From contig NZ_JARWSK010000008.1 of assembly GCF_031081985.1 (NCBI RefSeq), positions 62,001 to 126,000 of the forward strand: DNA of 64,000 nt, given 5' to 3'. This DNA comes from Komagataeibacter xylinus. GTDB taxonomy: Bacteria > Pseudomonadota > Alphaproteobacteria > Acetobacterales > Acetobacteraceae. Position 1 is the first letter of the stretch. Each line of letters begins with the position of its first letter. The notes under the pieces were generated by a model, which was not told the DNA's origin, searched no databases, and saw only the letters and a program-made list of their open reading frames with translations. Both the position numbers and the translations under genes were made by a program. Shown piece by piece: positions 26,589 to 35,552 of the stretch.

Positions 26589-27596
26589 ATGACGGCCCAT
26601 ACATTTTTAGTTGGAGCGGCGCTTGACAAGGCGGTCAGAGATATCGCGGGGTCTGATGATCCTCGCTGCGCCGTCGCGTTTCTTGGGCGGCGCTCTCCCG
26701 TCATCTTCCAGGGTGGGCATGCGCGGATTATCTGCAATTTGGCCTCTGGAGCGACCAACCCTGACGCAGTGCGCGAACTGCAAAAGCATAATCATGATGT
26801 CAGGCAGAACAGTAGACTTCACTCCAAGGTCTATCTGGGAGGGGGGAAGGCCCTAACTGCATCCGCTAACTTGTCAGCAAATGGTCTTGGATTTGAGGAT
26901 ACTGAGGTCGCCCATTGGATCGAGGCAGGTTGCTACACTGAAGACGTAAACGGTGTCGCCAACTGGTTCGAGGAACTCTGGAATGATCCTCAGACGGCAC
27001 CGATCACAAACAGCGATTTGCAGGTAGCTGAGACACTCTGGAAGCAGCGTCGATCATTTAAACCCACACTGTCATTTTCGGATTTTGATGCCGAAGCTCT
27101 GGATGTTCCTTTGATCGTCTGGTTTGCAGAATTCGAATATAAAATCAATCCTGAGTATACCGATCATGACGAAATCAACGGCAAGACCGTCAAGAAAGAC
27201 GAATTTTATCCCATTGAGAATGAGTGTGACAGGACTTTTCTTACTCCAGGAACGTGGCTTCTTTGGTGGAAAAGAAATGCCAATGGTCATCCCAGCGTGC
27301 TGACTGAATGTCAATGGTTCCGAGCTGGGCGCCTAAAGGATAATTATGTAAAGATTGGTGATGACAGCAAATGGAACGACGCTATTATCGATCAAAGCGA
27401 AGGCATACCACCGCCTTTTGATTGCAATGAGCCACTTTTCAACGAAATTTTCAGACAAACTATCATGAAGGATGAATTTAAAGCGCTTCGAGATGGCAAA
27501 TATGAAGGGAGCTTTCTTGAGGGGCGGGTGCCGCTAATGCGGAAGATGTGGCCTGCACTCAAGCAGGCATACGTAATGAAAGCGAAAGCCCGTTAG
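26589..27596 (+). CDS. Phospholipase D-family (single HKD) protein
   Basis: 335 aa from an ATG at 26589 preceded by GAGGAG; an ATG at 26565 is less well placed. The HKD half-motif is HSKVYL near residue 78, followed by SANLSANGLG, typical of bacterial PLD-fold nucleases such as BfiI or of DrmC-type defence proteins; two subunits would form one active site. The C-terminal ~200 residues, rich in tryptophan, match nothing I know. The gene follows the SMC-like ATPase by 293 bases on the same strand, so it may be that system's effector, or a separate defence gene. Confidence 0.75.
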   Translation: MTAHTFLVGAALDKAVRDIAGSDDPRCAVAFLGRRSPVIFQGGHARIICNLASGATNPDAVRELQKHNHDVRQNSRLHSKVYLGGGKALTASANLSANGLGFEDTEVAHWIEAGCYTEDVNGVANWFEELWNDPQTAPITNSDLQVAETLWKQRRSFKPTLSFSDFDAEALDVPLIVWFAEFEYKINPEYTDHDEINGKTVKKDEFYPIENECDRTFLTPGTWLLWWKRNANGHPSVLTECQWFRAGRLKDNYVKIGDDSKWNDAIIDQSEGIPPPFDCNEPLFNEIFRQTIMKDEFKALRDGKYEGSFLEGRVPLMRKMWPALKQAYVMKAKAR

Positions 27597-27617
27597 AAGA
27601 TTATCAGGATGGCGTGT

Positions 27618-27802
27618 CTACGTGTCGGCCGCGATCCAGAGGTCCATATCGTCCTGGTGCGTCAGGATGACGGGCATATCTTTCGGATACACCAAGCCGA
27701 CCTCCAGGTTGGCGTCGGTGGTCAAGAAACCGAACAAATCGTCCGTCGTCTCGCTGTCAGCCAGTTTCCGCACCGCCGTCCACTGCCACATCTGGGACGA
27801 GG
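27618..27802 (-). pseudogene. Truncated SRAP/YedK-like gene
   Basis: Read leftward, this stretch encodes WQWTAVRKLADSETTDDL and DMPVILTHQDDMDLWI, closely matching the C-terminal part of the intact SRAP protein at 57789-58415. The N-terminal part with the catalytic Cys2 is missing, and the frame ends early at 27618. It is a decayed second copy at the right end of the island. Confidence 0.75.
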
Positions 27803-27838
27803 CTTGCTAACGCGGTGATCTGCTTTTCCCGACATGCG

Positions 27839-27925
27839 CCGAAAAGCGGACATTCCGCTCCCCCCCTGATCTGCCTGTCTGCTCAGTGATGCAGGAGCAG
27901 ACAGGCAGCAGTCGCCCTCATAATG
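27839..27925. repeat. REP-like hairpin repeat, copy B
   Basis: Contains TGCCTGTCTGCTC and GAGCAGACAGGCA around a short loop, preceded by a C run and followed by GCAGTCGCC, as in copy A. AAGCGGACAT motifs flank it. It lies beside the SRAP pseudogene at the far end of the island. Confidence 0.7.
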
Positions 27926-28055
27926 GAAATTATTGTCGGTTCCTGTTCCTTCTGAAAGCGGACATATCTTGCCCCGCTTAAACGGGGGCCTGGACTGATG
28001 TGCCTTTGATCGCGCAATAAAATGTTTTACGATCTGTGGCCGATATGACGCTTTT

Positions 28056-28083
28056 TCTGGCCAAAAGCGTTCTGTTGGCCAGA
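28056..28083. promoter_or_regulatory. Probable operator before the hydrolase-AraC operon
   Basis: Nine-base arms TCTGGCCAA and TTGGCCAGA separated by ten bases, 44 bases upstream of the hydrolase start. A site for the co-encoded AraC regulator or another dimeric repressor is plausible. Confidence 0.5.
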
Positions 28084-28126
28084 GGGCTAAATCAATATCA
28101 TGAAGCATCGTGAAAGGAAGGTCGCA

Positions 28127-29032
28127 ATGCGGACTGATATTGAGTTTCTATCTGAGGGAAGAACGCTCCGTGGCTGGCTTTATCGCCCAGAAGGAGAGAA
28201 GGGTGGATATCCGGCTATCGTCATGGCGCATGGTCTTTCCGGAGTTAAGGAGCAATATCTCGATCGTTATGCCGAAGTTTTCGTCTCGGCGGGGTTTGGG
28301 GTGATTCTATATGATCATGTCAATTTCGGAGCGAGCGATGGCGTCTCCAGGCAGGAAGCCGATCCTGTGCTTCAGAGGCGGGGTTACCGTGACGCCATTA
28401 GCTTTGCCCAGACGGTTTCATGGATTGATCCGCAACGGATCGGCCTGTGGGGCACAAGTTACAGTGGTGGCCATGTCCTGGAAGTTGCGGCTCTCGACCG
28501 CCGGGTGCGATGCGTGGTGAGTCAGGTACCTACAGTCAGTGGATATCGCTCTTCTCAGCGGCGTGTCCGTTCTGATCTTGTACCGTCACTTCTCTCCGGT
28601 TTTGCCACTGACCGTGCCGCACGGTTCCAGGGCAAAACCCCTGCGGTGTTTCCGGCAGTCTCAGACCGGCCAGAAGTTGTGTGCGCCATGGGCGGAGCAG
28701 ACGCCTATGCTTTCTTCACCGGAACCCGGAGTTTCGCACCGACATGGCGGAATGAATTGACCCTTCGCAGTGCCGAACTGGCGCGTGAGAATGAGCCCGG
28801 TATCCATATTGCTCGAATCAGTCCCACCCCTCTACTGATGATCGTGGCCGATCAGGACATCCTGACGGCAACGGATATCTGCCTCGAAGGCTACCAGTCG
28901 GCATTGCCGCCCAAAAAACTGCACATGATCCACGGGGGACATTTCGACCCTTATGTGCGGTGCTTTGAAGAGACCAGCCAGGCCGCCCGGGACTGGTTCA
29001 CTGAACATCTGATCGATGATGCCATACATTGA
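28127..29032 (+). CDS. Alpha/beta hydrolase (dienelactone hydrolase/YcjY-like)
   Basis: 301 aa from an ATG at 28127 with AAGGAAGG upstream; an ATG at 28100 is also open. Nucleophile elbow GLWGTSYSGG (Ser in GTSYSG), early oxyanion region AHGLSGVKEQY, and a late acid and histidine (DQDILTATD, HGGHFDPY). No signal peptide. The substrate is unknown; esters or lactones are typical. The next gene, an AraC regulator, overlaps by 17 bases and probably senses the substrate or product. Confidence 0.8.
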   Translation: MRTDIEFLSEGRTLRGWLYRPEGEKGGYPAIVMAHGLSGVKEQYLDRYAEVFVSAGFGVILYDHVNFGASDGVSRQEADPVLQRRGYRDAISFAQTVSWIDPQRIGLWGTSYSGGHVLEVAALDRRVRCVVSQVPTVSGYRSSQRRVRSDLVPSLLSGFATDRAARFQGKTPAVFPAVSDRPEVVCAMGGADAYAFFTGTRSFAPTWRNELTLRSAELARENEPGIHIARISPTPLLMIVADQDILTATDICLEGYQSALPPKKLHMIHGGHFDPYVRCFEETSQAARDWFTEHLIDDAIH

Positions 29033-29768
29033 TGAGTCTAAACCCACTGATATACGGGCGCTTGCGAGGGATTACGTGGATGGCGAGAGGGTCGGTGAAC
29101 ATTGCCACAAAGACAGTCAGTTCATTCATGCGACTGAGGGCGTCATGGAGATCCGCACGCCGATGCGTCTGTGGCTTGTGCCTCCGCAACGCGGTTTGTG
29201 GATACCGCCTTGTACCCCGCATGCTTTGAGGGCGCGGGGCAAGGTTACCCTTCGGACAGTTTATATTGCAGCCAGCAAGGTAACATCCTATCTCGGTGAA
29301 CAGCCTGGTGGGTTCATGGTCTCAGCATTCCTGCGTGAAATCATTCTGAAGATGCTCTCGCAGAATACGATTACAGATCATCCACGGTTTCATCGCCTCG
29401 CTGCAGTACTTCTGGACGAACTCAGCCATCTGACGCCTGATCTTTTGTCTCTGACGATGCCCGTTGATAAACGTCTTGCGCTGGCCTGTGCTGAAATTCT
29501 CTCAGCCCCCGGCATCAATCCGGGCATGGAGGCTTTATCGAAGCAGGCTGGAGCGTCCATCAGAACCCTTACCCGCCTAGCCCAGAAAGAATTTGGCTGT
29601 TCTCTCTCGATTTGGCGACAGCAGGCGCTCATTCTGACAGCTGTCCCAAAGCTCATTGCTGGCGAACCGGTGGCTTCAATAGCTGACACATTAGGCTATG
29701 AGACGCCAAGTGCATTTGCGGCTATGTTCAGGCGGATTATGGGGGTTACTCCAGGCAACTATCGCTAG
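29016..29768 (+). CDS. AraC-family regulator with N-terminal cupin
   Basis: 250 aa. The cupin half shows GEHCHKDSQFIHATEGVMEI and later RGLWIPPCTPHALR. The C-terminal AraC domain has two helix-turn-helix motifs, the second with ASIADTLGYETPSAFAAMF and the closing FRRIMGVTPGNYR. It overlaps the hydrolase by 17 bases and so is in the same operon. This cupin-AraC type usually activates one adjacent metabolic operon. Confidence 0.88.
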   Translation: MMPYIDESKPTDIRALARDYVDGERVGEHCHKDSQFIHATEGVMEIRTPMRLWLVPPQRGLWIPPCTPHALRARGKVTLRTVYIAASKVTSYLGEQPGGFMVSAFLREIILKMLSQNTITDHPRFHRLAAVLLDELSHLTPDLLSLTMPVDKRLALACAEILSAPGINPGMEALSKQAGASIRTLTRLAQKEFGCSLSIWRQQALILTAVPKLIAGEPVASIADTLGYETPSAFAAMFRRIMGVTPGNYR

Positions 29769-29899
29769 CACTTTTCTGGTAGACGAATGCCCGTGTCCAC
29801 AAAGGCAGTAGCGAAAGATTTCTGCATTCAAATTTATGGCTGCTTACATCTTCCAGTAACTCGAAAACAGATATTCCGCTCTCCCACCCCCTTGCTGCC

Positions 29900-30793
29900 T
29901 CACTCCGAATATCGCAACGCCTCGACGAACAGCCTGAAAGCGACGGGTGACTGTCGCCGGTTGGGGTAGTAAAGGTGATACCCCGGCAAAGGGGGCGTGA
30001 ACTTTGCGAGCACCTGCACCAGATCGCCGCGCTCCAGATCAGACTGCACCATGTCCAGCGGCAGGTAGGCCAGCCCATGCCCGTCCAGAGCGGCATCGCG
30101 GATAAGGTCGATGGTATTGAGCATCATCTGCCCCTCCAGCCGCACCCGTGTTTCCCGACCGCCCCGCATCAGCCGCCAGCCATTGACGGTCTGCGATGTC
30201 GGCAGCCGCAGATTGACCGCCTTATGCTCCACAAGCCGTGCTGGAGACGTTGGCACCGGGTGGGTGCGGAAATAATCCGGTGACCCGACAATGGCCATGG
30301 GGATATCCGGACTGATCCGGACGGCAATCATGTCTTTCGCAATTTCACCGCCCAACCTGATGCCGGCGTCGAAGCGATCCGCCACCACGTCTGCCAGTCC
30401 GTAATCAATGGTCACGTCCACGCGGATATCGGGATTGTCTCGCAGAAGCTGCTTCACGCCGGGAAGAAGGATGGTTTTCGCCGCATGTTCCACGGTCGTC
30501 ACCCGGATGGTGCCCGATGGACGGTCCCGCAAATCACCCAGGGAGGCGACCGCTGCATCCAGATCATGCAGCATGGGACCGAGTGTCGCGAGCAGCCGCT
30601 CGCCCGCTTCCGTTGGTGCCACGCTGCGGGTCGTGCGTGATAGCAGGCGCATGCCCAGCCGTTCTTCCGTGCGTCGCACGATCTGGCTCAGGCCGGACTG
30701 TGCGATGCCAAGGCGACGGGCCGCTTTGGTAAAGCTGCCTTCCTCGGCCACCACGACGAAAGCTGCCAGATCGGCGATTTCATCCCGCCTCAT
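29900..30793 (-). CDS. LysR-family transcriptional regulator
   Basis: 297 aa. The winged helix-turn-helix at residues 15-40 (GSFTKAARRLGIAQSGLSQI) and the effector domain with IRVTTVEHAAKTILLPGVKQ are standard for the family. It is divergent from a pair of tandem hydrolases; two inverted repeats in the gap are candidate binding sites. It resembles regulators that control a single divergently transcribed enzyme. Confidence 0.9.
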   Translation of the reverse strand: MRRDEIADLAAFVVVAEEGSFTKAARRLGIAQSGLSQIVRRTEERLGMRLLSRTTRSVAPTEAGERLLATLGPMLHDLDAAVASLGDLRDRPSGTIRVTTVEHAAKTILLPGVKQLLRDNPDIRVDVTIDYGLADVVADRFDAGIRLGGEIAKDMIAVRISPDIPMAIVGSPDYFRTHPVPTSPARLVEHKAVNLRLPTSQTVNGWRLMRGGRETRVRLEGQMMLNTIDLIRDAALDGHGLAYLPLDMVQSDLERGDLVQVLAKFTPPLPGYHLYYPNRRQSPVAFRLFVEALRYSE

Positions 30794-30795
30794 TG

Positions 30796-30838
30796 ATCAC
30801 TCCAGTGATAGGGCCATGACGGATTATCCGTCTAATCC
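30796..30838. promoter_or_regulatory. Two candidate LysR-type binding sites
   Basis: ATCACT/AGTGAT with a two-base centre at 30796-30809, and GGATTA/TAATCC with a six-base centre at 30821-30838, the latter containing a T-N11-A core. Both lie between the divergent lysR and hydrolase genes. Confidence 0.6.
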
Positions 30839-30885
30839 GCGCAATGGGTTTGTCCTACCATGCTTTCATCAACAGGAGACAGACC

Positions 30886-31803
30886 ATGACCAAGATCAGT
30901 TTCGCGAACAGCAACAACCCGGCCATTAGCCTGTCGGCGGTGATCAATTTTCCCGATGGCTTCGACGAGGAGAAAAAATGGCCCGCCATTGTCGTCTCCC
31001 ATCCTGGCGGCGGTGTGAAGGAGCAGACGGCTGGCACCTACGCGCAGAAACTCGCGGAACAGGGCTTTGTCACCATTGCGTTCGACCGGTCCTGTCAGGG
31101 GGAAAGCGGCGGTGAGCCACGCCAGCTTGAAAACCCCTACGTCAGCACCGAAGACGTCAGCGCCGTTATCGACCATCTGACGACACTGCCCTACATCGAC
31201 CAGAACCGCATCGGCGCGATGGGCATCTGTGCGGGCGCGGGCTACACGGCCAATGCCGCCATTCAGGATCGTCGCATCAAGGCAATCGGCACCGTCAGCG
31301 CGGTCAATATCGGCTCCATGTTCCGCAATGGCTGGGACAATTCGGTGCGCTCGATCGACGCACTCCCGCTGATCGAAGCCGGGTCCAATGCCCGCACAGC
31401 AGATGCCGCAGGCAACGGTTACGCCACCATGCCACTCGCGCCGCTGACGGAGAAAGATGCGCCGAACGAGGAACTGCGTCAGGCCTGGGAGTATTATCAC
31501 ACGCCCCGCGCCGAGTGCGCGACCGCGCCCGGCTTTGCCACGCTGCGGAGCCTGAACCAGATCGTCACCTATGATGCCTATCACATGGCCGAAACCTATC
31601 TGACGCAACCGATCCAGATCGTCGTCGGCAGCGACGCGGGCAGCAAGTGGATGAGCGACGACCTGTATGACCGCGCGGCCAGCACGGACAAGTCGGTCCA
31701 TATCGTGAAGGGCGCCAATCACATGGATCTCTATGATGGGAAAGCCTTCGTGACCGAAGCCGTTTCCGTGCTGGCTCCGTTCTTTCAGACCAAACTGGCG
31801 TAA
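30886..31803 (+). CDS. Alpha/beta hydrolase with Cys nucleophile, paralogue 1
   Basis: 305 aa from an ATG at 30886 with AGGAGA upstream. The elbow is GICAGAG, so the nucleophile would be cysteine as in dienelactone hydrolases, with a late acid (GSDAGSKWMSDD) and histidine (GANHMDLYD). No signal peptide. It is adjacent to a close paralogue and opposite a LysR gene. The family resembles YcjY-like proteins of unknown substrate. Confidence 0.8.
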   Translation: MTKISFANSNNPAISLSAVINFPDGFDEEKKWPAIVVSHPGGGVKEQTAGTYAQKLAEQGFVTIAFDRSCQGESGGEPRQLENPYVSTEDVSAVIDHLTTLPYIDQNRIGAMGICAGAGYTANAAIQDRRIKAIGTVSAVNIGSMFRNGWDNSVRSIDALPLIEAGSNARTADAAGNGYATMPLAPLTEKDAPNEELRQAWEYYHTPRAECATAPGFATLRSLNQIVTYDAYHMAETYLTQPIQIVVGSDAGSKWMSDDLYDRAASTDKSVHIVKGANHMDLYDGKAFVTEAVSVLAPFFQTKLA

Positions 31804-31835
31804 CGAGCATATAGGACAGAACGAGGACCATTCAG

Positions 31836-32783
31836 ATGAAGTCTATCCAGATACAGAATGCCGATATGGCATGGCCGATTGCAGCCAACATCCTGCTCCC
31901 TTCCGACTTTAATGAAAGCCGGGCCTACCCGACCATTGTCAGCGTTCACCCGTTTGGAAGCTGCAAGGAACAGACCTCGGGGAATGTCTATGGCAAGGCG
32001 CTGGCCGAGGCAGGTTTCGTCGTTATCGCCTATGACGCTTCCTATCAGGGTGAAAGCGGCGGCGCGCCACGCTGGATTGAGAGCCCGACCCAGCGGGTCG
32101 AAGACATCAGCTATGTGATCGATTATGCCGTGACGCTGCCTTATGTGGACGCAGACCGCATCGGTGTAATCGGTGTCTGTGGCGGCGGAGGCTATGCCCT
32201 AAACGCCACGCTGACTGAAAAGCGGATCAAAGCTGTTGTCGGCATCACGCCAGTCAATCTCGGCCGCCTGTTCCGCGAAGGGTTCAGTGGTTTCAATCCA
32301 CTCGGCACACTGGAGGCCATGGCGGCGCAGCGCACGAAAGAGGCGCGTGGCGGCGAATTGCAGGTCAATGAACTGCTGCCACCGAGCGTCGAGGCTGCCC
32401 GTGCGAATGGTCTGACGGACCGGGATGTTCTGGAAGCCACGGATTACTACAAGACGCCTCGCGGCCAGAAGCCGGGTGGGTGGACGCGGATGCTGTTCAG
32501 CCACGCCCAGAAAACCCTGTCATGGGATGCGTTTGCCTTTGCTGAAACCCTGCTGACCCAGCCTGTCATGGTTGTAGTGGGAGAAAAGGTCGGCGCGTTC
32601 GGAGCCTATCGCGATGGCACGGAGATTTATGGCCGAGCCACCGCGTCAAAAGACCGGCAGATCGTGTCCCTGGAAAACAGCTCGCATTATGATCTGTATG
32701 ACAAACCGGAAGCCGTTGGTCCGGCGCTGGAGAAACTGGTGCCGTTTTTCAGGGTGCACCTTGGAGACAGTGCTTCAGCATAA
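31836..32783 (+). CDS. Alpha/beta hydrolase with Cys nucleophile, paralogue 2
   Basis: 315 aa, 32 bases after paralogue 1 and clearly related to it (shared CKEQTSG/VKEQTAG, SYQGESGGAPR, GVCGGGGYALNA). The cysteine elbow is kept; the late acid region differs (GEKVGAFGAYRD), and the His is in NSSHYDLYD. Tandem duplication followed by divergence is the natural explanation. It is probably co-transcribed with paralogue 1 under the divergent LysR. Confidence 0.8.
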   Translation: MKSIQIQNADMAWPIAANILLPSDFNESRAYPTIVSVHPFGSCKEQTSGNVYGKALAEAGFVVIAYDASYQGESGGAPRWIESPTQRVEDISYVIDYAVTLPYVDADRIGVIGVCGGGGYALNATLTEKRIKAVVGITPVNLGRLFREGFSGFNPLGTLEAMAAQRTKEARGGELQVNELLPPSVEAARANGLTDRDVLEATDYYKTPRGQKPGGWTRMLFSHAQKTLSWDAFAFAETLLTQPVMVVVGEKVGAFGAYRDGTEIYGRATASKDRQIVSLENSSHYDLYDKPEAVGPALEKLVPFFRVHLGDSASA

Positions 32784-32960
32784 GAACTTTGTTTTGTCCG
32801 CTTTCATCGTCGCCTGCATTGAGAGCGGACAAGCCGTTCGCTCCCCAAATCAGACGTTCCATTCCAGCTGTTCATGCGCGGAAAATTATCGTCAAACAAG
32901 GAAGGCATGATCTCCGAAGCGGATATGTCTGCCGGTGCCTCGTGCCTGCCCTGCGTGTCT

Positions 32961-33890
32961 TCACGCGTGCCTTTGCTGTTCATACACGCGCAGATTCAGG
33001 TCCGTGAGATCCAGGAGAGGCGTCGGGACCCGATGGACGCGCGCGCGCCTGACCAGGTCACCAATAATCTGCTGCGCCTCCACAGGCGCATCCTGCAGCA
33101 GATCCCGGAACATGGAGGACGTCAGGGTGGAGTCCGTTTTCGTCAGGAGACTGACAGTGCCCTTCAGCGCGGCATCCCGCAGGGGATAACCGGCGGCAGC
33201 TGCCGTTGACGCACATTCATGGATCACCGCCTGTGCAAAATCCTGACCTGCTGGCTGGCTGGCGACATCCCCCACGGTTCCGCGCATCAGGCAGCAGATG
33301 CTGCCCAGGGCGGCGAGCAGAACCCATTTGTCCCACATATCCTGCAGGATGCGGGTGGAACACACCGTTTCAAATCCGGGCCCCGACAGGGTTTCCGCAA
33401 TACTGCACGCCGCTGGCGTCTCACGACCGTCCCGCTCCCCCACGGAAAGCCGGGGGAGAGAACCCGCCTGGACAATGCGCCCTTGCGCATCAAGCTTGCT
33501 GACGATAAAGCACGTCCCCCCCATGACCGCGGCAGGGCCAAAGCGGTCTGCCAGAATATCAAGATGCTGCATGCCATTGAGAAGCGGGACAATCCGTGTC
33601 TGTGGTCCTACCGCAGGCGCAAAATCGTTCATTGCACCCGTTAGGGAATAGGCTTTTACGCTGAGCAGGATGATGTCGTAGGGACCCTCAATCTCCCCGG
33701 CCATCACCGTCCGGGGAGTGACGGTGACGTCGCCCACGGAACTGATCAGACACAGGCCCTCGGTACGGAGCTGCTGCAGGCGCCTTTCGCGCACCAGAAA
33801 GGTCACATCATGCCCGGCGCTGGCCAGACGGGCACCAAAATACCCACCCACGGCACCCGCACCGACAACAAGAATTCTGGAACCCATCAT
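32961..33890 (-). CDS. Ketopantoate reductase-family (PanE/ApbA) protein
   Basis: 309 aa, ATG at 33890 or 33887. The N-terminal NADPH-binding motif is GAGAVGGYFGARL; central LLNGMQHLDIL and the C-terminal helical domain (DKWVLLAALGSICCLMRGT, later EAQQIIGDLVRRA) match 2-dehydropantoate 2-reductases. The usual catalytic Lys appears in WDKW. The family has many members with other substrates, so true pantoate synthesis is not assured. It stands alone on the minus strand. Confidence 0.85.
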   Translation of the reverse strand: MMGSRILVVGAGAVGGYFGARLASAGHDVTFLVRERRLQQLRTEGLCLISSVGDVTVTPRTVMAGEIEGPYDIILLSVKAYSLTGAMNDFAPAVGPQTRIVPLLNGMQHLDILADRFGPAAVMGGTCFIVSKLDAQGRIVQAGSLPRLSVGERDGRETPAACSIAETLSGPGFETVCSTRILQDMWDKWVLLAALGSICCLMRGTVGDVASQPAGQDFAQAVIHECASTAAAAGYPLRDAALKGTVSLLTKTDSTLTSSMFRDLLQDAPVEAQQIIGDLVRRARVHRVPTPLLDLTDLNLRVYEQQRHA

Positions 33891-33973
33891 GCTGTTTCCT
33901 CTCTTTGATCCGCCCTGACGTGTGGCGGTTGAAGGCGAGTTGAAGCGCGCTGGCGGCAGGGGTCAAGACAGGT

Positions 33974-35419
33974 TCAGAATCTCGATCTTCCCGGGTGCCG
34001 GGCCTTGATGCTGGCTTCGTCGATATAGGTCTCGACGACCTGAAGGCTTTTGTGCCGCGAGAAGCGCTTCAGTTCCAGAAGATCATACCCGTCCTTTGCG
34101 CCCGTGGTGATGGCCCCGCGGCGCAGGCTGTGTCCGCCAAAGTCCCCTTCGAGGTGCGTGTCGCCGCAGCGTTTGCGGATGATGTCCGTGACGGCCCGGT
34201 CCGACAGGGCGTGCGGCCCGATCCTGGGCAGGGTCCCGACGGGCGTGGCGCCCGCCCTGTGGCCCTGTGCTGACCAGATACGCCGGAAAACCGGACCGTC
34301 CGTGATCCCGGCCAGCCGGAGCCAGGTCTCGTATGCCAGAACCGGGCAGTTCCGGGTCAGGCCCCGCGGGGTGCCGATCAGCGCGCCCTTGCGCTGGGGA
34401 TCCCCCTTGGACCGGCCCAGCCGGATCTGCATGCCATCCTCGTCCACCGTGATGTCTTCTACCTTTAGTGCGGCAAGCTCGGAGCGCCGGAACGCACCGG
34501 CAAAACCGAGCAGAAGAATGGCCCGGTCCCGCGCACCGACCAGATCGTGGGGACTGATGGCCTCGACGACCCGGACCAGCCTGTCCCAGGTGAGCGCGGT
34601 CTTCTGGCGGGGCAGGGTCTCCTTTGCCTCCCGCCTGATGCCGGCAAGCGTTGCGGTGACCATCGGGTGGGTGGTGGGTACGGCAATCTGCGCCAGGTGG
34701 TGCAGGTAACGCAGGGCGGCACGATGCAGGTCGATGGTGCTGGTCCTGCGCCCCTGCAGTGCCATGTCGGCCAGATAGGCGGCAACATCCTCGCTGCGGG
34801 CCGGCAGGGCGGGTAGCGCATGACCGGCAGCCCAGCGACACCAGGACCGCACGGCGGCGCGATAGGTGCGCAGCGTGTTTTCGGCCTTGCTGCGGTGCAT
34901 ATAAGCATCGGCCGCCTGACGGGCCGTGGCCAGGCGGCCATCATGTTCGGGGACGGGCTGTGCCGAGACGGCGGAAAACCATTGCGCGACGGCAGCGGCT
35001 GGCTGGCCAACGGGCGCAGGGGGCGCTGTATCTGCCGTCCCGGGACAGGGCCCTACGGGCTGGAGCGGCCGGAACCAGGCCAGGAAGCGGGGTACGCCAT
35101 CATCGACTTCCAGTCCGACGGCCAGTTCGAACCCCGATGGGATGTCGGCCAGGTGGTCCTGAGCCATCTGCTGGGCTGCCGACGCATACGGCACGCCGTG
35201 CGCGAGCAGGGTATCTGGGGAATAGCTACCGTCCGGCAATTCGATGCCGGCCAAAAGCAGGGGCAGGGGCGGGGTGAACCGCGCGGTCGAGAGGATTTCG
35301 CGCCAACGCGCCGGATCCTGTGTCTCGGCCAGACGCTGCCGCGTCAGAGGGTCAACACGGGCATGCAGCGCGGCCTGCGCCTGCCTGCTGGAGCCGAGGA
35401 TCCGGACGTCGCTCAGCAT
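33974..35419 (-). CDS. Tyrosine-type site-specific recombinase
   Basis: 481 aa. The C-terminal catalytic domain has the first arginine in GAFRRSELAALKVEDI, then HSLRRG and a late histidine region (SRHKSLQVVETYIDEA) ending with the catalytic tyrosine in TYID. A SAM-like DNA-binding domain lies at about 165-270 (STIDLHRAALRYLHHLA). The ~150-residue N-terminal extension is unusual. A 32-base near-palindrome 134 bases upstream of the start is a candidate recombination site. Confidence 0.9.
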   Translation of the reverse strand: MLSDVRILGSSRQAQAALHARVDPLTRQRLAETQDPARWREILSTARFTPPLPLLLAGIELPDGSYSPDTLLAHGVPYASAAQQMAQDHLADIPSGFELAVGLEVDDGVPRFLAWFRPLQPVGPCPGTADTAPPAPVGQPAAAVAQWFSAVSAQPVPEHDGRLATARQAADAYMHRSKAENTLRTYRAAVRSWCRWAAGHALPALPARSEDVAAYLADMALQGRRTSTIDLHRAALRYLHHLAQIAVPTTHPMVTATLAGIRREAKETLPRQKTALTWDRLVRVVEAISPHDLVGARDRAILLLGFAGAFRRSELAALKVEDITVDEDGMQIRLGRSKGDPQRKGALIGTPRGLTRNCPVLAYETWLRLAGITDGPVFRRIWSAQGHRAGATPVGTLPRIGPHALSDRAVTDIIRKRCGDTHLEGDFGGHSLRRGAITTGAKDGYDLLELKRFSRHKSLQVVETYIDEASIKARHPGRSRF

Positions 35420-35552
35420 GGCAGGGTTGCCTGCGCATATGACCCCTGGCCATCACCTGGACAGCGGGGAAGGGGCACACGGACAGGCTTGGCGAAAAGG
35501 CTCGGAAACAGGCACATTTCGGAATTTTAGCAGGCATTCTGGAAATTTTCAC

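Noticed and set aside
27609-27818. 69-aa plus-strand frame
   Set aside because: The opposite strand encodes an SRAP fragment with clear similarity to the intact gene; the plus frame is its shadow.
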